The notes beneath the pieces are model-generated. The model did no database searches. It was not told the origin of the DNA and was given only the letters and a program-made list of their open reading frames with translations. Both the position numbers and the translations under genes were made by a program. This document shows, one piece after another, positions 33,097-41,540 of a stretch of DNA of 64,000 nt (its first letter is position 1; every line of letters starts with the position of its first letter). Source of the stretch: Acidobacteriota bacterium (GTDB taxonomy: Bacteria > Acidobacteriota > Blastocatellia > Pyrinomonadales > Pyrinomonadaceae); assembly GCA_018269075.1 (NCBI GenBank), contig JAFDVJ010000035.1, positions 1 to 64,000 of the forward strand, in the 5' to 3' direction.

Positions 33097-34316
33097 ACGG
33101 TTTGATTAAAGGTCGAAACGGTTTCGCGTTCCTCATTTTTTTCGCGAATCGGCTCCCACGTCGCGTAGCGTTCGCCGCGCAGGAACTTGTAAAAACCGAA
33201 GACCGACGCCAGATTGGCGAGCACGAAATAATGCGGGATCGTGAAAAGACCGGCCTTCGCGCCCATTTTTTCGAACGTCCAGCCGAGAAAGGCGAACAGG
33301 TACAACGCCGTCTGGACGAGAAAGATCTCGACGTAAGGGAAATACGAGACGACCGGCGCCAGCAGCGATTCGGCGGCCAGCACGGCGTTCGCAACGAAGA
33401 TCAGAAACAAAAAGAGCGGCACGGCGTAGCGCAGAACCTTGTGCGAAAAGAGCTCGACCGCGTAAAAGCCGCTCCGCAGCGGGTTCATCATCCGGCGGTT
33501 GCGCCAGAGATCGGTAAAGGTCTGCGAGATGACGCGCACCCGCATCTTCATCTCCTTGTCGGTCTGGCGGTTGGTGTCCTCGGTGCAGACGGCGGCCGGC
33601 TCGTAGACCGAGCGCAGGCCCTGTTCGTAAACGAGCGTGCAGATCAGAAAGTCCGAGCAGGCCTCCGGGTACATCGGCCGGTACGCCGATTTGCGGACGG
33701 CGTAGAGACAGCCCGAGGCGCCGATCAGCGAGCAGGCGCGGCTTTCCGATTCTTTCAGAAACGTCTCGTAATTCCAGTATTTCTGCGCGCCCTTGCCGAC
33801 GTTCGAGGCCGAAGCGTCGACGTAAACGAGTTTTCCGGCGACGCAGCCGACCGCTTCGTCGGCGAAATTCGGGAGCATCGCGCGGAGCACGTCCGGCCGG
33901 TAATCGGTCGTCGCATCCGAAAACAGGACGATCTCGCCGGTCGCCCGCTCGACGGCGTTGTTCTGCGTGACGGTTTTGCCGACGCGGCCTTCCTGCCGGA
34001 AAAGCCGGACGCCGCGCGCCGCGAATTCTTTGACGATTTCGTCCGTCCGGTCGGTCGAGCCGTCGGACGCGACGAGGATTTCGAGCTTGTCCTTCGGATA
34101 ATCGATCGCGAGCGTGTTTTCGAGCTTCTCGCGGATCGCCTTTTCCTCGTTGTAGGCGGTGATCAGAACCGTCACCGGCGGCTCGCAGGCGGCGCGTTTG
34201 ACGGCTTTCGGGAAAACGAGGCTGACCAGATAAACGAGGACCGGATAGCCGACGTAAACGTAAACGAGCGCGGCCACCGAGAACCAAAAGATTGTCTGGG
34301 CGATGATATTAACCAT
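33093..34316 (-). CDS. Membrane GT2 glycosyltransferase
   Basis: A 407-residue processive-type GT2. It has one N-terminal transmembrane helix (IFWFSVAALVYVYVGYPVLVYLVSLVF), the catalytic GT-A domain with PPVTVLITAYNEEKAIREKLENTL, DGSTDRTDEIV and LFSDATTDY, and three or four C-terminal helices (VLRYAVPLFLFLIFVANAVLAA, VEIFLVQTALYLFAFLGW). A QxxRW-type motif is not obvious (QTFTDLWRNRRM is closest). The gene overlaps the O-antigen-ligase-like gene by 8 bases and the next GT2 by 4. It would act at the cytoplasmic face of the inner membrane. Confidence 0.88.
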   Translation of the reverse strand: MVNIIAQTIFWFSVAALVYVYVGYPVLVYLVSLVFPKAVKRAACEPPVTVLITAYNEEKAIREKLENTLAIDYPKDKLEILVASDGSTDRTDEIVKEFAARGVRLFRQEGRVGKTVTQNNAVERATGEIVLFSDATTDYRPDVLRAMLPNFADEAVGCVAGKLVYVDASASNVGKGAQKYWNYETFLKESESRACSLIGASGCLYAVRKSAYRPMYPEACSDFLICTLVYEQGLRSVYEPAAVCTEDTNRQTDKEMKMRVRVISQTFTDLWRNRRMMNPLRSGFYAVELFSHKVLRYAVPLFLFLIFVANAVLAAESLLAPVVSYFPYVEIFLVQTALYLFAFLGWTFEKMGAKAGLFTIPHYFVLANLASVFGFYKFLRGERYATWEPIREKNEERETVSTFNQTV

Positions 34317-35988
34317 TATTCTGAGCCGCGTTCCAGCCGAACATATTTTTGAGCGGCGCGACCTCGATTTCTTTTTCCCCTCGCTCGATCAGATAAATTC
34401 TTCTGAAGGCCACGGCGTAGGCGATCAGGTAATAGATAAACCAATTATACGCAACTGCGACAAAAAAACTAGAGACCATATACGCGACGATGCTCGCCTG
34501 CAGGCCGATCGACATATAATAGAACCAGTCGTGCTCTTCGCGGGCGAACAAAATCCGTTCGATCGCGCCGAGCTTGCGAAACGGGCTGACCATAAAAACG
34601 ACGTAGGCGAGCAGCCCGAGAACGCCGATTTCCGACGACACCTGCGTGTAGGCGTTGTGCGTGACGAGGTTGTGAATCCCGACGATCGGGAAATTGCCGA
34701 TGCCGATGCCCCACGGGTTTCGGAGCGTGACGACGATCGAGCGTTCGAGCAGCTCGCGCCGCTGATCGCGCGAGCCGACCTCGTCCGGCGCGAGCCCGAA
34801 GATCGAGAGAATCCGCATCCCGTAATTTCCGGGCGCGAGCAGCGTCACGAGGACCCCGATCGTGATCGAGACGAGGCTCACGTTGAGCCGGTTTTTGCGG
34901 CCGAGCTTCCAGACCATCACGGCGGCCGCCGCGACCAGCCCGAGAAAGCCGCCGCGCGAATAGGTGACGAAATTGGCGGCGATGAAAAGCCCGCCCATCG
35001 CCCAGTAAACGAGCCGCATAATCCGGCTTTTCGAGGCGATCCCGAGACAGATGGCGAGCGGGATCATCGTCACCAGATGGAGCGACATATCGTTGGGATT
35101 GCCGAACATTCCGCCGATCTCGACCTCGACGCGGTAGCCTTCCGCCTTGAGCTCGCCCTTCATAAACAGATCGAGCGCCTGATAGCTGAGAATGAAGGCC
35201 ATCGAGAGCGAAAGCCACATCAATCCCATCAGACGGCGCCGCGTCCGGAGGACGTTGACCATCACGACGAACATCAGGACGGCCTTGATAAACGTATCGT
35301 TGAAGGTCGCCCACGCGGTCGGCGGATCCTTGGCGATCGGCATCGTCACGAGCGCGAGCAGCGTCAGCGCGAGAATCGCCTTGACCTCGGTCGGAAAAGC
35401 CGTCAGATTGCCCTCGGTCGCAAGCTGCGTCGGAATATAGATCAGCAGCGTCGCGAGCGCGAAATAAAAAGCGGTCGCCGACAGGAATGAAAGCGACGAA
35501 ACGAGCTCGTACGGACGAAACAGGACAAGGATCGAAAAACAGTACAGCCCGAGATAGCTGAAGGTATGGCCGTTTCGCGTCAGCCAGGTGTCAGCGCTCA
35601 GCAGCTGGCGGTCCTTTTCGGCTTTTTTCTCTTCGCGGTCGCGTTTCTGCCGCTCGGCGTACGGAACGTCGACGGGCGCCGGCGACGCCTCGACGGGCGC
35701 CGGCGCGGATTTTTCCGGCGAAACGAAAATATCCGTCCGAATCGTTTCCTTCGCTGCCGAAGTCGAAACCGTTTCGGACGGAATTGATTTGGGATTAGGA
35801 TGATAGGGGCTGGTTAGGTTTTGTGAGTGCGGGGTTTGCGTGTCCTGAAGGTTTTGGTCGTAAGGATTCAGGCTCGGTTTGGCGGTGCGAGGTTTGAGCG
35901 AGGGCAAGTCGTGTGAGTTGGGGCCGCCGTTTTTAGAGGTCGGCGTAAGAGTCTTGTAATCGGGGCTTTTCGTTTTGTCGGCGGACAT
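34309..35988 (-). CDS. O-antigen ligase/polymerase-like membrane protein with long disordered N-terminus
   Basis: 559 residues. About 125 residues of Pro/Ser/Thr- and Lys/Glu-rich, probably disordered sequence precede about 11 transmembrane helices of the Wzy/WaaL (O-antigen ligase) superfamily. The signature periplasmic region is near NPWGIGIGNFPIVGIHNLVTHNAYTQVSSEIGVLGLLAY, and R/H residues there should bind the lipid-linked glycan. It resembles the exosortase-associated O-glycosylation ligase group. It is the first gene of the 16-gene cluster. A perfect TATAAT lies at 36097-36102 on the minus strand, about 110 bases upstream, but no good -35 was seen. The start may lie further in, since the first 70 codons are less GC-rich. 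Confidence 0.82.
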   Translation of the reverse strand: MSADKTKSPDYKTLTPTSKNGGPNSHDLPSLKPRTAKPSLNPYDQNLQDTQTPHSQNLTSPYHPNPKSIPSETVSTSAAKETIRTDIFVSPEKSAPAPVEASPAPVDVPYAERQKRDREEKKAEKDRQLLSADTWLTRNGHTFSYLGLYCFSILVLFRPYELVSSLSFLSATAFYFALATLLIYIPTQLATEGNLTAFPTEVKAILALTLLALVTMPIAKDPPTAWATFNDTFIKAVLMFVVMVNVLRTRRRLMGLMWLSLSMAFILSYQALDLFMKGELKAEGYRVEVEIGGMFGNPNDMSLHLVTMIPLAICLGIASKSRIMRLVYWAMGGLFIAANFVTYSRGGFLGLVAAAAVMVWKLGRKNRLNVSLVSITIGVLVTLLAPGNYGMRILSIFGLAPDEVGSRDQRRELLERSIVVTLRNPWGIGIGNFPIVGIHNLVTHNAYTQVSSEIGVLGLLAYVVFMVSPFRKLGAIERILFAREEHDWFYYMSIGLQASIVAYMVSSFFVAVAYNWFIYYLIAYAVAFRRIYLIERGEKEIEVAPLKNMFGWNAAQNNG

Positions 35989-36128
35989 CGATAAAATCTC
36001 GGGTCGTCGCGCTCGGCGGGCCGGGGCGGCGATTTTTTAAGCTTTCGAATCGGTTGAAAAAATTCTCGGATGACATTCTAACACCGCGGGTTGTTAATTA
36101 TAAAAACTCGTCGATAAAATAACCGATT

Positions 36129-37283
36129 TCAGACCGTTATCTGCTCGTTGTCGTAGGAAATGATGTCGCGCACTTTGCGTTTTAAGGCCTTTTCGAACTG
36201 CCGCGCCTCGTTGACGCCGTTGAAGGACAGCGACTGGAGGTTCGATTCGATGCGCTTGCGGTAATCCGAAACGAGCGAATCCGAAACGCCGAGCATTTCC
36301 GCGACCTCGAGCTGCGTGCCGCCGTTGCTCGTCAGATAGCAGTGCCAGAGGACGTTGATCATCCGGTGATACTGTTTGGCCTTGCCGCGCACGGATTTGT
36401 TGAGATTCTGGAGAAAGCCCTCGACGAATTCGGTCGCCAGCGATTCGGCTTCCTGCCGCAGAAAACCCTGTTCCGGGTTCTCGCGCGTGTCGGCGTGCTC
36501 GAACTCGTACTTGCCGTTTTCGTCGTCGTCCGAGCCGGTGCCGCCGATCGGGACGAGATAGATGTCCATCACCGGCAGGCGCGACATCACGAACGAGCGC
36601 AGCGAGCGCACGTCGACGGGCGAATCGATCGCTTTAAAAACCTTGATGATCAGCTTTTCGAGATCGACGTTCGAGATGACGATCTGCGCGTCGCCCGTGC
36701 AGCCGACCATTCGGGTGTCGCGGCTGTGAAACGAAACGACCTTGACGCGCTCTTCCATCTCCTGCACGTTGCGGTGAGTTTTCTTGTCCGACCACTCGGC
36801 GAGCCCGTAAAGACGGTCGGCGAGACGGCGGTGAATTTCGGGATGACCGACGTTGTCGAAACGCTTGAAAGTCTTGCTCGTCTGAATGAGGGTCGAAACG
36901 CGCCGCGCCAGCCGGTAGCTTTCGGGATACCGCTTGCGAAGCTCGGCCGTCAATAAATTGGTCAATTCGATCTGGCTGATCTCGGCCTCGATCTCGGCGT
37001 CCGTCATACCGGCGTCGAGATAATGCTGAAAACGCTCTTTACTCAAAAGAGCGACAAAAAGTTCCTGCGTTAAGTCCGTGTAGGCGTTGTATTTGCCTTC
37101 TTCGATAAGAAAACCCGCGCTCTTCGAGGCTCTGACTAAGGGGTGGGAAGAAACGATTCGATGCAGTTCCGACCAGATCCGATTGACGTCCGATATTTTG
37201 AGACTTTCCGTCCATTTGCCAACCCTGATCTGCCGGTTTTGTATCGTCTTTGGAAGACGCTCCTGCTGTTTGATTGCACTCAT
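36129..37283 (-). CDS. Sigma-factor-like DNA-binding protein
   Basis: A 384-residue cytoplasmic protein. The N-terminal half contains YTDLTQELFVALLSKERF, reminiscent of sigma-70 region 2 (the DLxQExF pattern). The C-terminus holds a region-4-like helix-turn-helix, GGTQLEVAEMLGVSDSLVSDYRKRIESNL (about 325-353). The middle portion (about 165-270) is not recognised, so this is a divergent sigma-like regulator and not a standard ECF factor. It sits between the polysaccharide cluster and a divergent zinc-finger protein, which suggests a sigma/anti-sigma pair that may control the cluster. The ATG is at 37283 and a candidate promoter lies 20-50 bases upstream. Confidence 0.6.
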   Translation of the reverse strand: MSAIKQQERLPKTIQNRQIRVGKWTESLKISDVNRIWSELHRIVSSHPLVRASKSAGFLIEEGKYNAYTDLTQELFVALLSKERFQHYLDAGMTDAEIEAEISQIELTNLLTAELRKRYPESYRLARRVSTLIQTSKTFKRFDNVGHPEIHRRLADRLYGLAEWSDKKTHRNVQEMEERVKVVSFHSRDTRMVGCTGDAQIVISNVDLEKLIIKVFKAIDSPVDVRSLRSFVMSRLPVMDIYLVPIGGTGSDDDENGKYEFEHADTRENPEQGFLRQEAESLATEFVEGFLQNLNKSVRGKAKQYHRMINVLWHCYLTSNGGTQLEVAEMLGVSDSLVSDYRKRIESNLQSLSFNGVNEARQFEKALKRKVRDIISYDNEQITV

Positions 37284-37772
37284 ATAATATCTAGTCCGAT
37301 TGATTATTTTTGTGATTTGTACTGGATAGCAATGCCCTGCCCTGCCTTACATTGCGGTAATCTCTTCCCGATTGAGATTTTACTCCGCAAAGCCTTCAGT
37401 ATTTTTTATTTAATTTTGAGAAGGGTTAAACCTTGAAATTAACCGCCGAGCTATGCAGTTAATTCGGCTGGGTAGCCGCCGGAACGTGGTTGGTTCCAAA
37501 TCGACTACAATTAAGATGTTAGCAATTATTCGCGATTTGAGCAACTATTTTTTATTTTTTTTTAAATTGTTTAACAATTTCGATAAACCCTATATATCTA
37601 TTGAGTTTATTTCAGAATTTCCTCGAAAAAAACGGCCGTTGAGGAGATTTTTTTTTCATTTTGAGAATAATGTTTTGGAAGCGGCCGGTCATTGCGGATT
37701 TATTTTTTGTGTAACGGTTAATCTTCTATCGCGTTATTTTCGTGCTGGTTGAGAAGTTTTTGTAACAAAATT
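37284..37772. other. AT-rich divergent intergenic region
   Basis: A 489-base gap between the divergent sigma-like and zinc-finger genes. It is clearly more AT-rich than its surroundings (for example 37515-37640). It contains poly-T/A tracts, the sigma-like gene's candidate promoter and a possible hairpin-forming TTCGGCTGGGTAGCCGCCGGAA around 37465. A 99-codon frame at 37453-37752 has no recognisable domain and poor codon character. Otherwise nothing is seen. Confidence 0.5.
37303..37332 (-). promoter_or_regulatory. Candidate promoter of the sigma-like gene
   Basis: On the minus strand TTGCTA (37327-37332), an 18-base spacer, then AATAAT (37303-37308). Transcription would start about 10-15 bases upstream of the ATG at 37283. 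Support is limited to hexamer similarity. Confidence 0.3.
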
Positions 37773-38090
37773 ATGTTTTCGATTAAAATGAACGGTTTCC
37801 ACAAAAGCGTAAATTGCCCTTCATCGGAAAAGCTGCTGGCTTTTCAAAACGGTGACGCGACGGCCGCCGAACGCGATAAAATCTTCGTCCATCTACGCTT
37901 TTGCGAGTTCTGCGCGTCCGAGGTCGAGCTCTACGCGCACTACCCGCAGGCCGACGAACAGATCGAAAAATCCGACATTCCGGCCCCGCTCTTCGAGCTC
38001 GCCGAAGCGCTGTTGAGCAATAAATACAAGGACACCAGTCTGCTCAAGAAGCTGTTCGAAACCGGCGACAGCAAAGTCCACAGTTTTTAA
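37773..38090 (+). CDS. Small zinc-finger anti-sigma-like protein
   Basis: About 105 residues from ATG 37773 (a TTG at 37749 and an ATG at 37788 are alternatives). The N-terminal 50 residues match the zinc-binding anti-sigma (ZAS-like) pattern: C15-PSSEKLLAFQNGDAT-AAERDKI...H40-LRF-C44-EF-C47. There is no transmembrane helix, so it would be a soluble form. The C-terminal half (LFELAEALLSNKYKDTSLLKKLF) is helical and could contact a sigma factor. Divergence from the sigma-like gene suggests that it controls that protein; this is inference. Confidence 0.65.
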   Translation: MFSIKMNGFHKSVNCPSSEKLLAFQNGDATAAERDKIFVHLRFCEFCASEVELYAHYPQADEQIEKSDIPAPLFELAEALLSNKYKDTSLLKKLFETGDSKVHSF

Positions 38091-38130
38091 TAAACCCGAA
38101 CCGTCCGTCTCCCTTCGCTTTCCCTATCCT

Positions 38131-39957
38131 TCAGCTTCCGCAAATCTCATCGATCGCTTCCTCGTATTTTTCGTCGATCACGCTGCGCTTGATCTTCAGC
38201 GTCGGGGTCATTTCGCCCTTGTCGATCGAAAACTCGCGCGGCAGCAGATAAACTCTTTTGACCCGTTCGTACTCGCTCAGCTCGCGCGTCAGCTCGACCG
38301 CGTCCTTCTGCACCCGCTTGACGACGAACGGGTTTTCGCATAATTCCTCGCGCGCGCCCTCGACCGCGATGCCTTCTTCGCGGAGCGTCTGCTTGAGCGT
38401 GTCCCAGTCGGGCACGATCAGCGCGCCGACCTGTTTGCGGCCCGAGCCGACGACGACCGCCTGCGCGACGAGCGGCGACTGCTTGAGCAGGCTCTCGACC
38501 TGCAGCGGCGCGACGTATTTTCCGTTCGACAGCTTGAAAAGATCCTTGAGCCGGTCGGTCACGTAAAAATGTCCGTCCTCGTCCATATAGCCGACGTCGC
38601 CGGTGTGATACCAGCCCTCGGCGTCGAGCGCCTTCGCGGTCTCCTCGGGCTTGTTGTAATAGCCCTGCATCACGCTGCGCCCGCGGATCAGGATCTCGTC
38701 CTGCGCGCCGATCTTCATCTCGATCCCGAAAAACGGCTTGCCGATCGAGCCGATCTTGTTGTCTTCGGGACGGTTCGCGCAGGTGATGCAGGCCTCGGTC
38801 ATCCCGTAGCCCTGAAGGATCGGAATGCCGGCCGCCCAGAACGCGTACGACAGTTTTTTCGAGAGCGGCGCGCCGCCCGACACGAAAAACCTCAGCGCGC
38901 CGCCGACGCCGTCGCGCCATTTCGAAAAAACCAGCCGGCTCGCGATCGCCTGTTTGCCGGCGAGAACCGGCGAAACGGATCTGCCCGTCTCCTTCGCTTC
39001 CCAGTATTCCTGGCCGACTTCGAGCGCCCAGTTGAAAAGCGACGTCTTCCAGCCGCCGGCCGCGCGGCCTTTTTTGACGATCTTGTGATAAACCTGCTCG
39101 AACAGACGCGGGACGGCCGTCATAATCGTCGGTTTGACTTCCTGCAGGTGCGAGGCCAGCTGATCGAACGAGGCGCAGTAATGAATCGCGACGCCGTTCG
39201 AGCAGAGCACGTAAAAAACCGCCCGCTCGAAAATATGCGAGAGCGGCAGGACGGCCAGCGAACGGTCGGTCTTCTCGATCGGCAGGCCTTTCGAGATCGA
39301 TTTGACGTTGGAGACGAAATTGTCGTGCGTGAGCATCACGCCCTTCGGTTCGCCGGTCGTGCCCGACGTGTAGATGATCGTCGCGAGATCGTCGGGCGAG
39401 ATCGCGTCGAGAAAGTTATCGAAGGCCTGCGAATCGATCCGGTCGGCTTCGCGGCCGCGTTTTTCGATGTCCGACAGGCGGATCGCGCGGCTGTCGCTCT
39501 CGGGCAGCGCGTCCTCGTCGAAAAAGACTATTTTTTCGAGCGTCTCGACGCTCTCGACGGCGGTCTGCGCGTGCTTGAAAAGCTTTTTGCCGGAAATGAA
39601 AAGCATCTTCGCGCCGGAATCTTCGAGAATATAGCGAATCTGCTCGACGGCCTGCGTCGTGTAGATCGGGACGTTGACGGCGCGCAGCGAGAGGATCGCG
39701 AGATCCGTCAGCGACCATTCGGGCCGGTTTTCGGAGATGATCGCGACGCGGTCGCCGGCCTTGATACCGAGGCTCGCGAGACCGAGCGCGATGTTTTTGA
39801 TCTTGGCGATGACTTCGCCGCCCGACAGCCGTTTCCAGACGTTTTCGAGCTTGTAGCTCAAAGCGTCCGGCTTGTTGTTGCGGCGAAAGGATTCCAGACA
39901 AAAATGGGGCAGCGTCTGCGGTATGTTTTCAAATCCGATTAGGTTTTCAGCAATCAT
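38131..39957 (-). CDS. Long-chain fatty acid-CoA ligase (AMP-forming)
   Basis: A 608-residue ANL-superfamily enzyme close to FadD15-type synthetases. The AMP-binding P-loop is TSGTTGEPKG (197-206), then GYGMTEACI, GWYHTGDVGYMDEDGHFYVTDRLKDLFKLSNGKYVAP, and a C-terminal domain ending MTPTLKIKRSVI with the catalytic lysine region. It activates fatty acids to acyl-CoA through an acyl-adenylate, usually at the inner membrane. It is a single gene, convergent with the zinc-finger gene and 40 bases from it, without a visible terminator hairpin between them. Confidence 0.92.
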   Translation of the reverse strand: MIAENLIGFENIPQTLPHFCLESFRRNNKPDALSYKLENVWKRLSGGEVIAKIKNIALGLASLGIKAGDRVAIISENRPEWSLTDLAILSLRAVNVPIYTTQAVEQIRYILEDSGAKMLFISGKKLFKHAQTAVESVETLEKIVFFDEDALPESDSRAIRLSDIEKRGREADRIDSQAFDNFLDAISPDDLATIIYTSGTTGEPKGVMLTHDNFVSNVKSISKGLPIEKTDRSLAVLPLSHIFERAVFYVLCSNGVAIHYCASFDQLASHLQEVKPTIMTAVPRLFEQVYHKIVKKGRAAGGWKTSLFNWALEVGQEYWEAKETGRSVSPVLAGKQAIASRLVFSKWRDGVGGALRFFVSGGAPLSKKLSYAFWAAGIPILQGYGMTEACITCANRPEDNKIGSIGKPFFGIEMKIGAQDEILIRGRSVMQGYYNKPEETAKALDAEGWYHTGDVGYMDEDGHFYVTDRLKDLFKLSNGKYVAPLQVESLLKQSPLVAQAVVVGSGRKQVGALIVPDWDTLKQTLREEGIAVEGAREELCENPFVVKRVQKDAVELTRELSEYERVKRVYLLPREFSIDKGEMTPTLKIKRSVIDEKYEEAIDEICGS

Positions 39958-40198
39958 TATTTATTTGCGTAAGATCGTCCGGAACGCCGTTTCGGATGCC
40001 GATCGCGAACCCGCTGCATCCGCCGAAAGACGGCCCGGCCAAAAATTACAAAGAAATTACAAAGATTAAATTTTATGTCTAATGGAGGCTTTCAGGCAAA
40101 CGGCCAGTTGTTTTATGTCGATAATCGCCGGCGCGGCGTGATTTTCGGAGAGAAACCGCGAATCGCGTGCATTGGGACTGAAATCGTGAATCGCCGTT

Positions 40199-41395
40199 TC
40201 AGGTAATCGAAACGGACGCGAATTTATGGGCGAGGACGAGGCTGAAGGCGCCCATCAGCGTCGGGTAGGCGCCGAGCGTCGAAGCCATAATGTTGACGGC
40301 CGGGTAACCCTGGCAGATGCCGCTTTTGGCCGCCGCCTCGACCTCGTCGGCGATCAGCTTCCAGGCGCGGACGATCGTGCCCGTAACGACCGTCACCTCG
40401 GGCGAGAGGCCCTGGATCAGATTGGAAATCCCGATGCCGATATAATAGGCGGTTTCCTTGAGCGCGGCGACGGCTTTTTCGTCGCCGTCGAGCGCCAGAT
40501 CGACGAGCGCGGCGAACGTGATCTTCCGGCTGCCGTTGCGGTGTTCCGACAAATTCGCGTAGCGGGCGAGCGCCGCGCGCTCCGACGCGAAGGCTTCCCA
40601 GCAGTTGCGGCTGCCGGCCGCGCAGGCGATCGGCGCGCCGCTGCCGATCGTCATATGTCCGAATTCGCCGGCGACGCCGCCCTTGCCGCGATAGATCTGA
40701 CCGTCGAAGACGACGCCGGTGCCGATGCCGTTGGTGATGTAGACGAGAATAAAATCGCGAACGTTGCTGATCTCGGGCCGGCCGAACCAGAGCTCGGCGA
40801 GCGCCGCCGCGTTGGCGTCGTTCTCGATCTGAACGGGCAGCCCGGTCGCCTGCCGGACGATCTCGGCGACCTTCGGCCGGTGCCAGTCGAGATGCGGGAT
40901 CAGGAGCGCGTCGCCGGTCCACGATTCGACCATTCCGGGCAGACTGATGCCGATGCCTTCGATCGAGCCGCCGCTTTTTTTCTTGAAATTATTGGCGAGC
41001 TCGATCACGCGGTCGATCGTCTTGTCGAAATCCTTGTCGGTCGGAAATTCTTCGCGTTCGAGCAGCCGGCCGCTGAGATCGGAGGTCGCGACGATCGTCG
41101 TCTTCTTGCCGAGATCGACGCCGATCGCGAACGCGTGCGAGGTCCGCAGCGAGAGCAGCTGCGGCGGCCGCCCGCCCGACGATTCGCCGTAGATCTCCTC
41201 GACCAGACCGGTGTTCAAAAGCTCCTCGACGATCAGCGAAACCGTCGAGCGCTGCAAGGCCGTCACCTTGGCGATGTCGGCGCGCGAAATCGGTCCTTCC
41301 TCGCGGACGTAGTTCAAAATGATTTGACGATTGATGTCGCGAATCGTGTTCGATCGCGCGACATTAGCTCTTTTTAAGTTTATTCGTCTAACCAT
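40199..41395 (-). CDS. ROK-family transcriptional repressor (NagC/XylR-like)
   Basis: 398 residues: an N-terminal winged helix-turn-helix (GPISRADIAKVTALQRSTVSLIVEELLNTG, 34-63), then a ROK sugar-binding domain (IGVDLGKKTTIVATSDL, IENDANAAALAELWFG, GKGGVAGEFGHMTIG). The zinc site is altered: H247 and C258-AAGSRN-C265-WE lack the middle cysteine of the usual CxCGxxGCxE. It should bind a sugar derived from the adjoining glycan-degradation genes and release DNA. An 18-bp perfect palindrome overlapping a promoter lies just upstream, as expected for autoregulation. It is the last gene in the direction of the glycan locus but has its own promoter. Confidence 0.9.
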   Translation of the reverse strand: MVRRINLKRANVARSNTIRDINRQIILNYVREEGPISRADIAKVTALQRSTVSLIVEELLNTGLVEEIYGESSGGRPPQLLSLRTSHAFAIGVDLGKKTTIVATSDLSGRLLEREEFPTDKDFDKTIDRVIELANNFKKKSGGSIEGIGISLPGMVESWTGDALLIPHLDWHRPKVAEIVRQATGLPVQIENDANAAALAELWFGRPEISNVRDFILVYITNGIGTGVVFDGQIYRGKGGVAGEFGHMTIGSGAPIACAAGSRNCWEAFASERAALARYANLSEHRNGSRKITFAALVDLALDGDEKAVAALKETAYYIGIGISNLIQGLSPEVTVVTGTIVRAWKLIADEVEAAAKSGICQGYPAVNIMASTLGAYPTLMGAFSLVLAHKFASVSIT

Positions 41396-41437
41396 AATGC
41401 TTTCTTATCATAAAGGAAAAACGGAATTTCGACAACT

Positions 41438-41486
41438 TACTAAATCGATTTAGTAGGCATACTATCACATAAATCCGCCAGCGCAA
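41438..41486 (-). promoter_or_regulatory. ROK-type operator palindrome overlapping a promoter
   Basis: TACTAAATCGATTTAGTA (41438-41455) is a perfect 18-bp palindrome. On the minus strand, directly upstream, lie TAGTAT (-10, 41459-41464), a 16-base spacer and TTGCGC (-35, 41481-41486). The palindrome would cover the start point, the usual place for a repressor. XylR-type ROK operators have comparable ACTAA-rich dyads. Confidence 0.55.
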
Positions 41487-41540
41487 AACAGAAAAACGCG
41501 TCGAACTAAAATAACTTTTTATTCGTTTTTCGTCAAAAAT

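Noticed and set aside
37453-37752. 99-codon frame in the AT-rich divergent gap
   Set aside because: Phe/Asn/Ile-rich product, no Shine-Dalgarno and no motif; it fits chance opening in AT-rich DNA.
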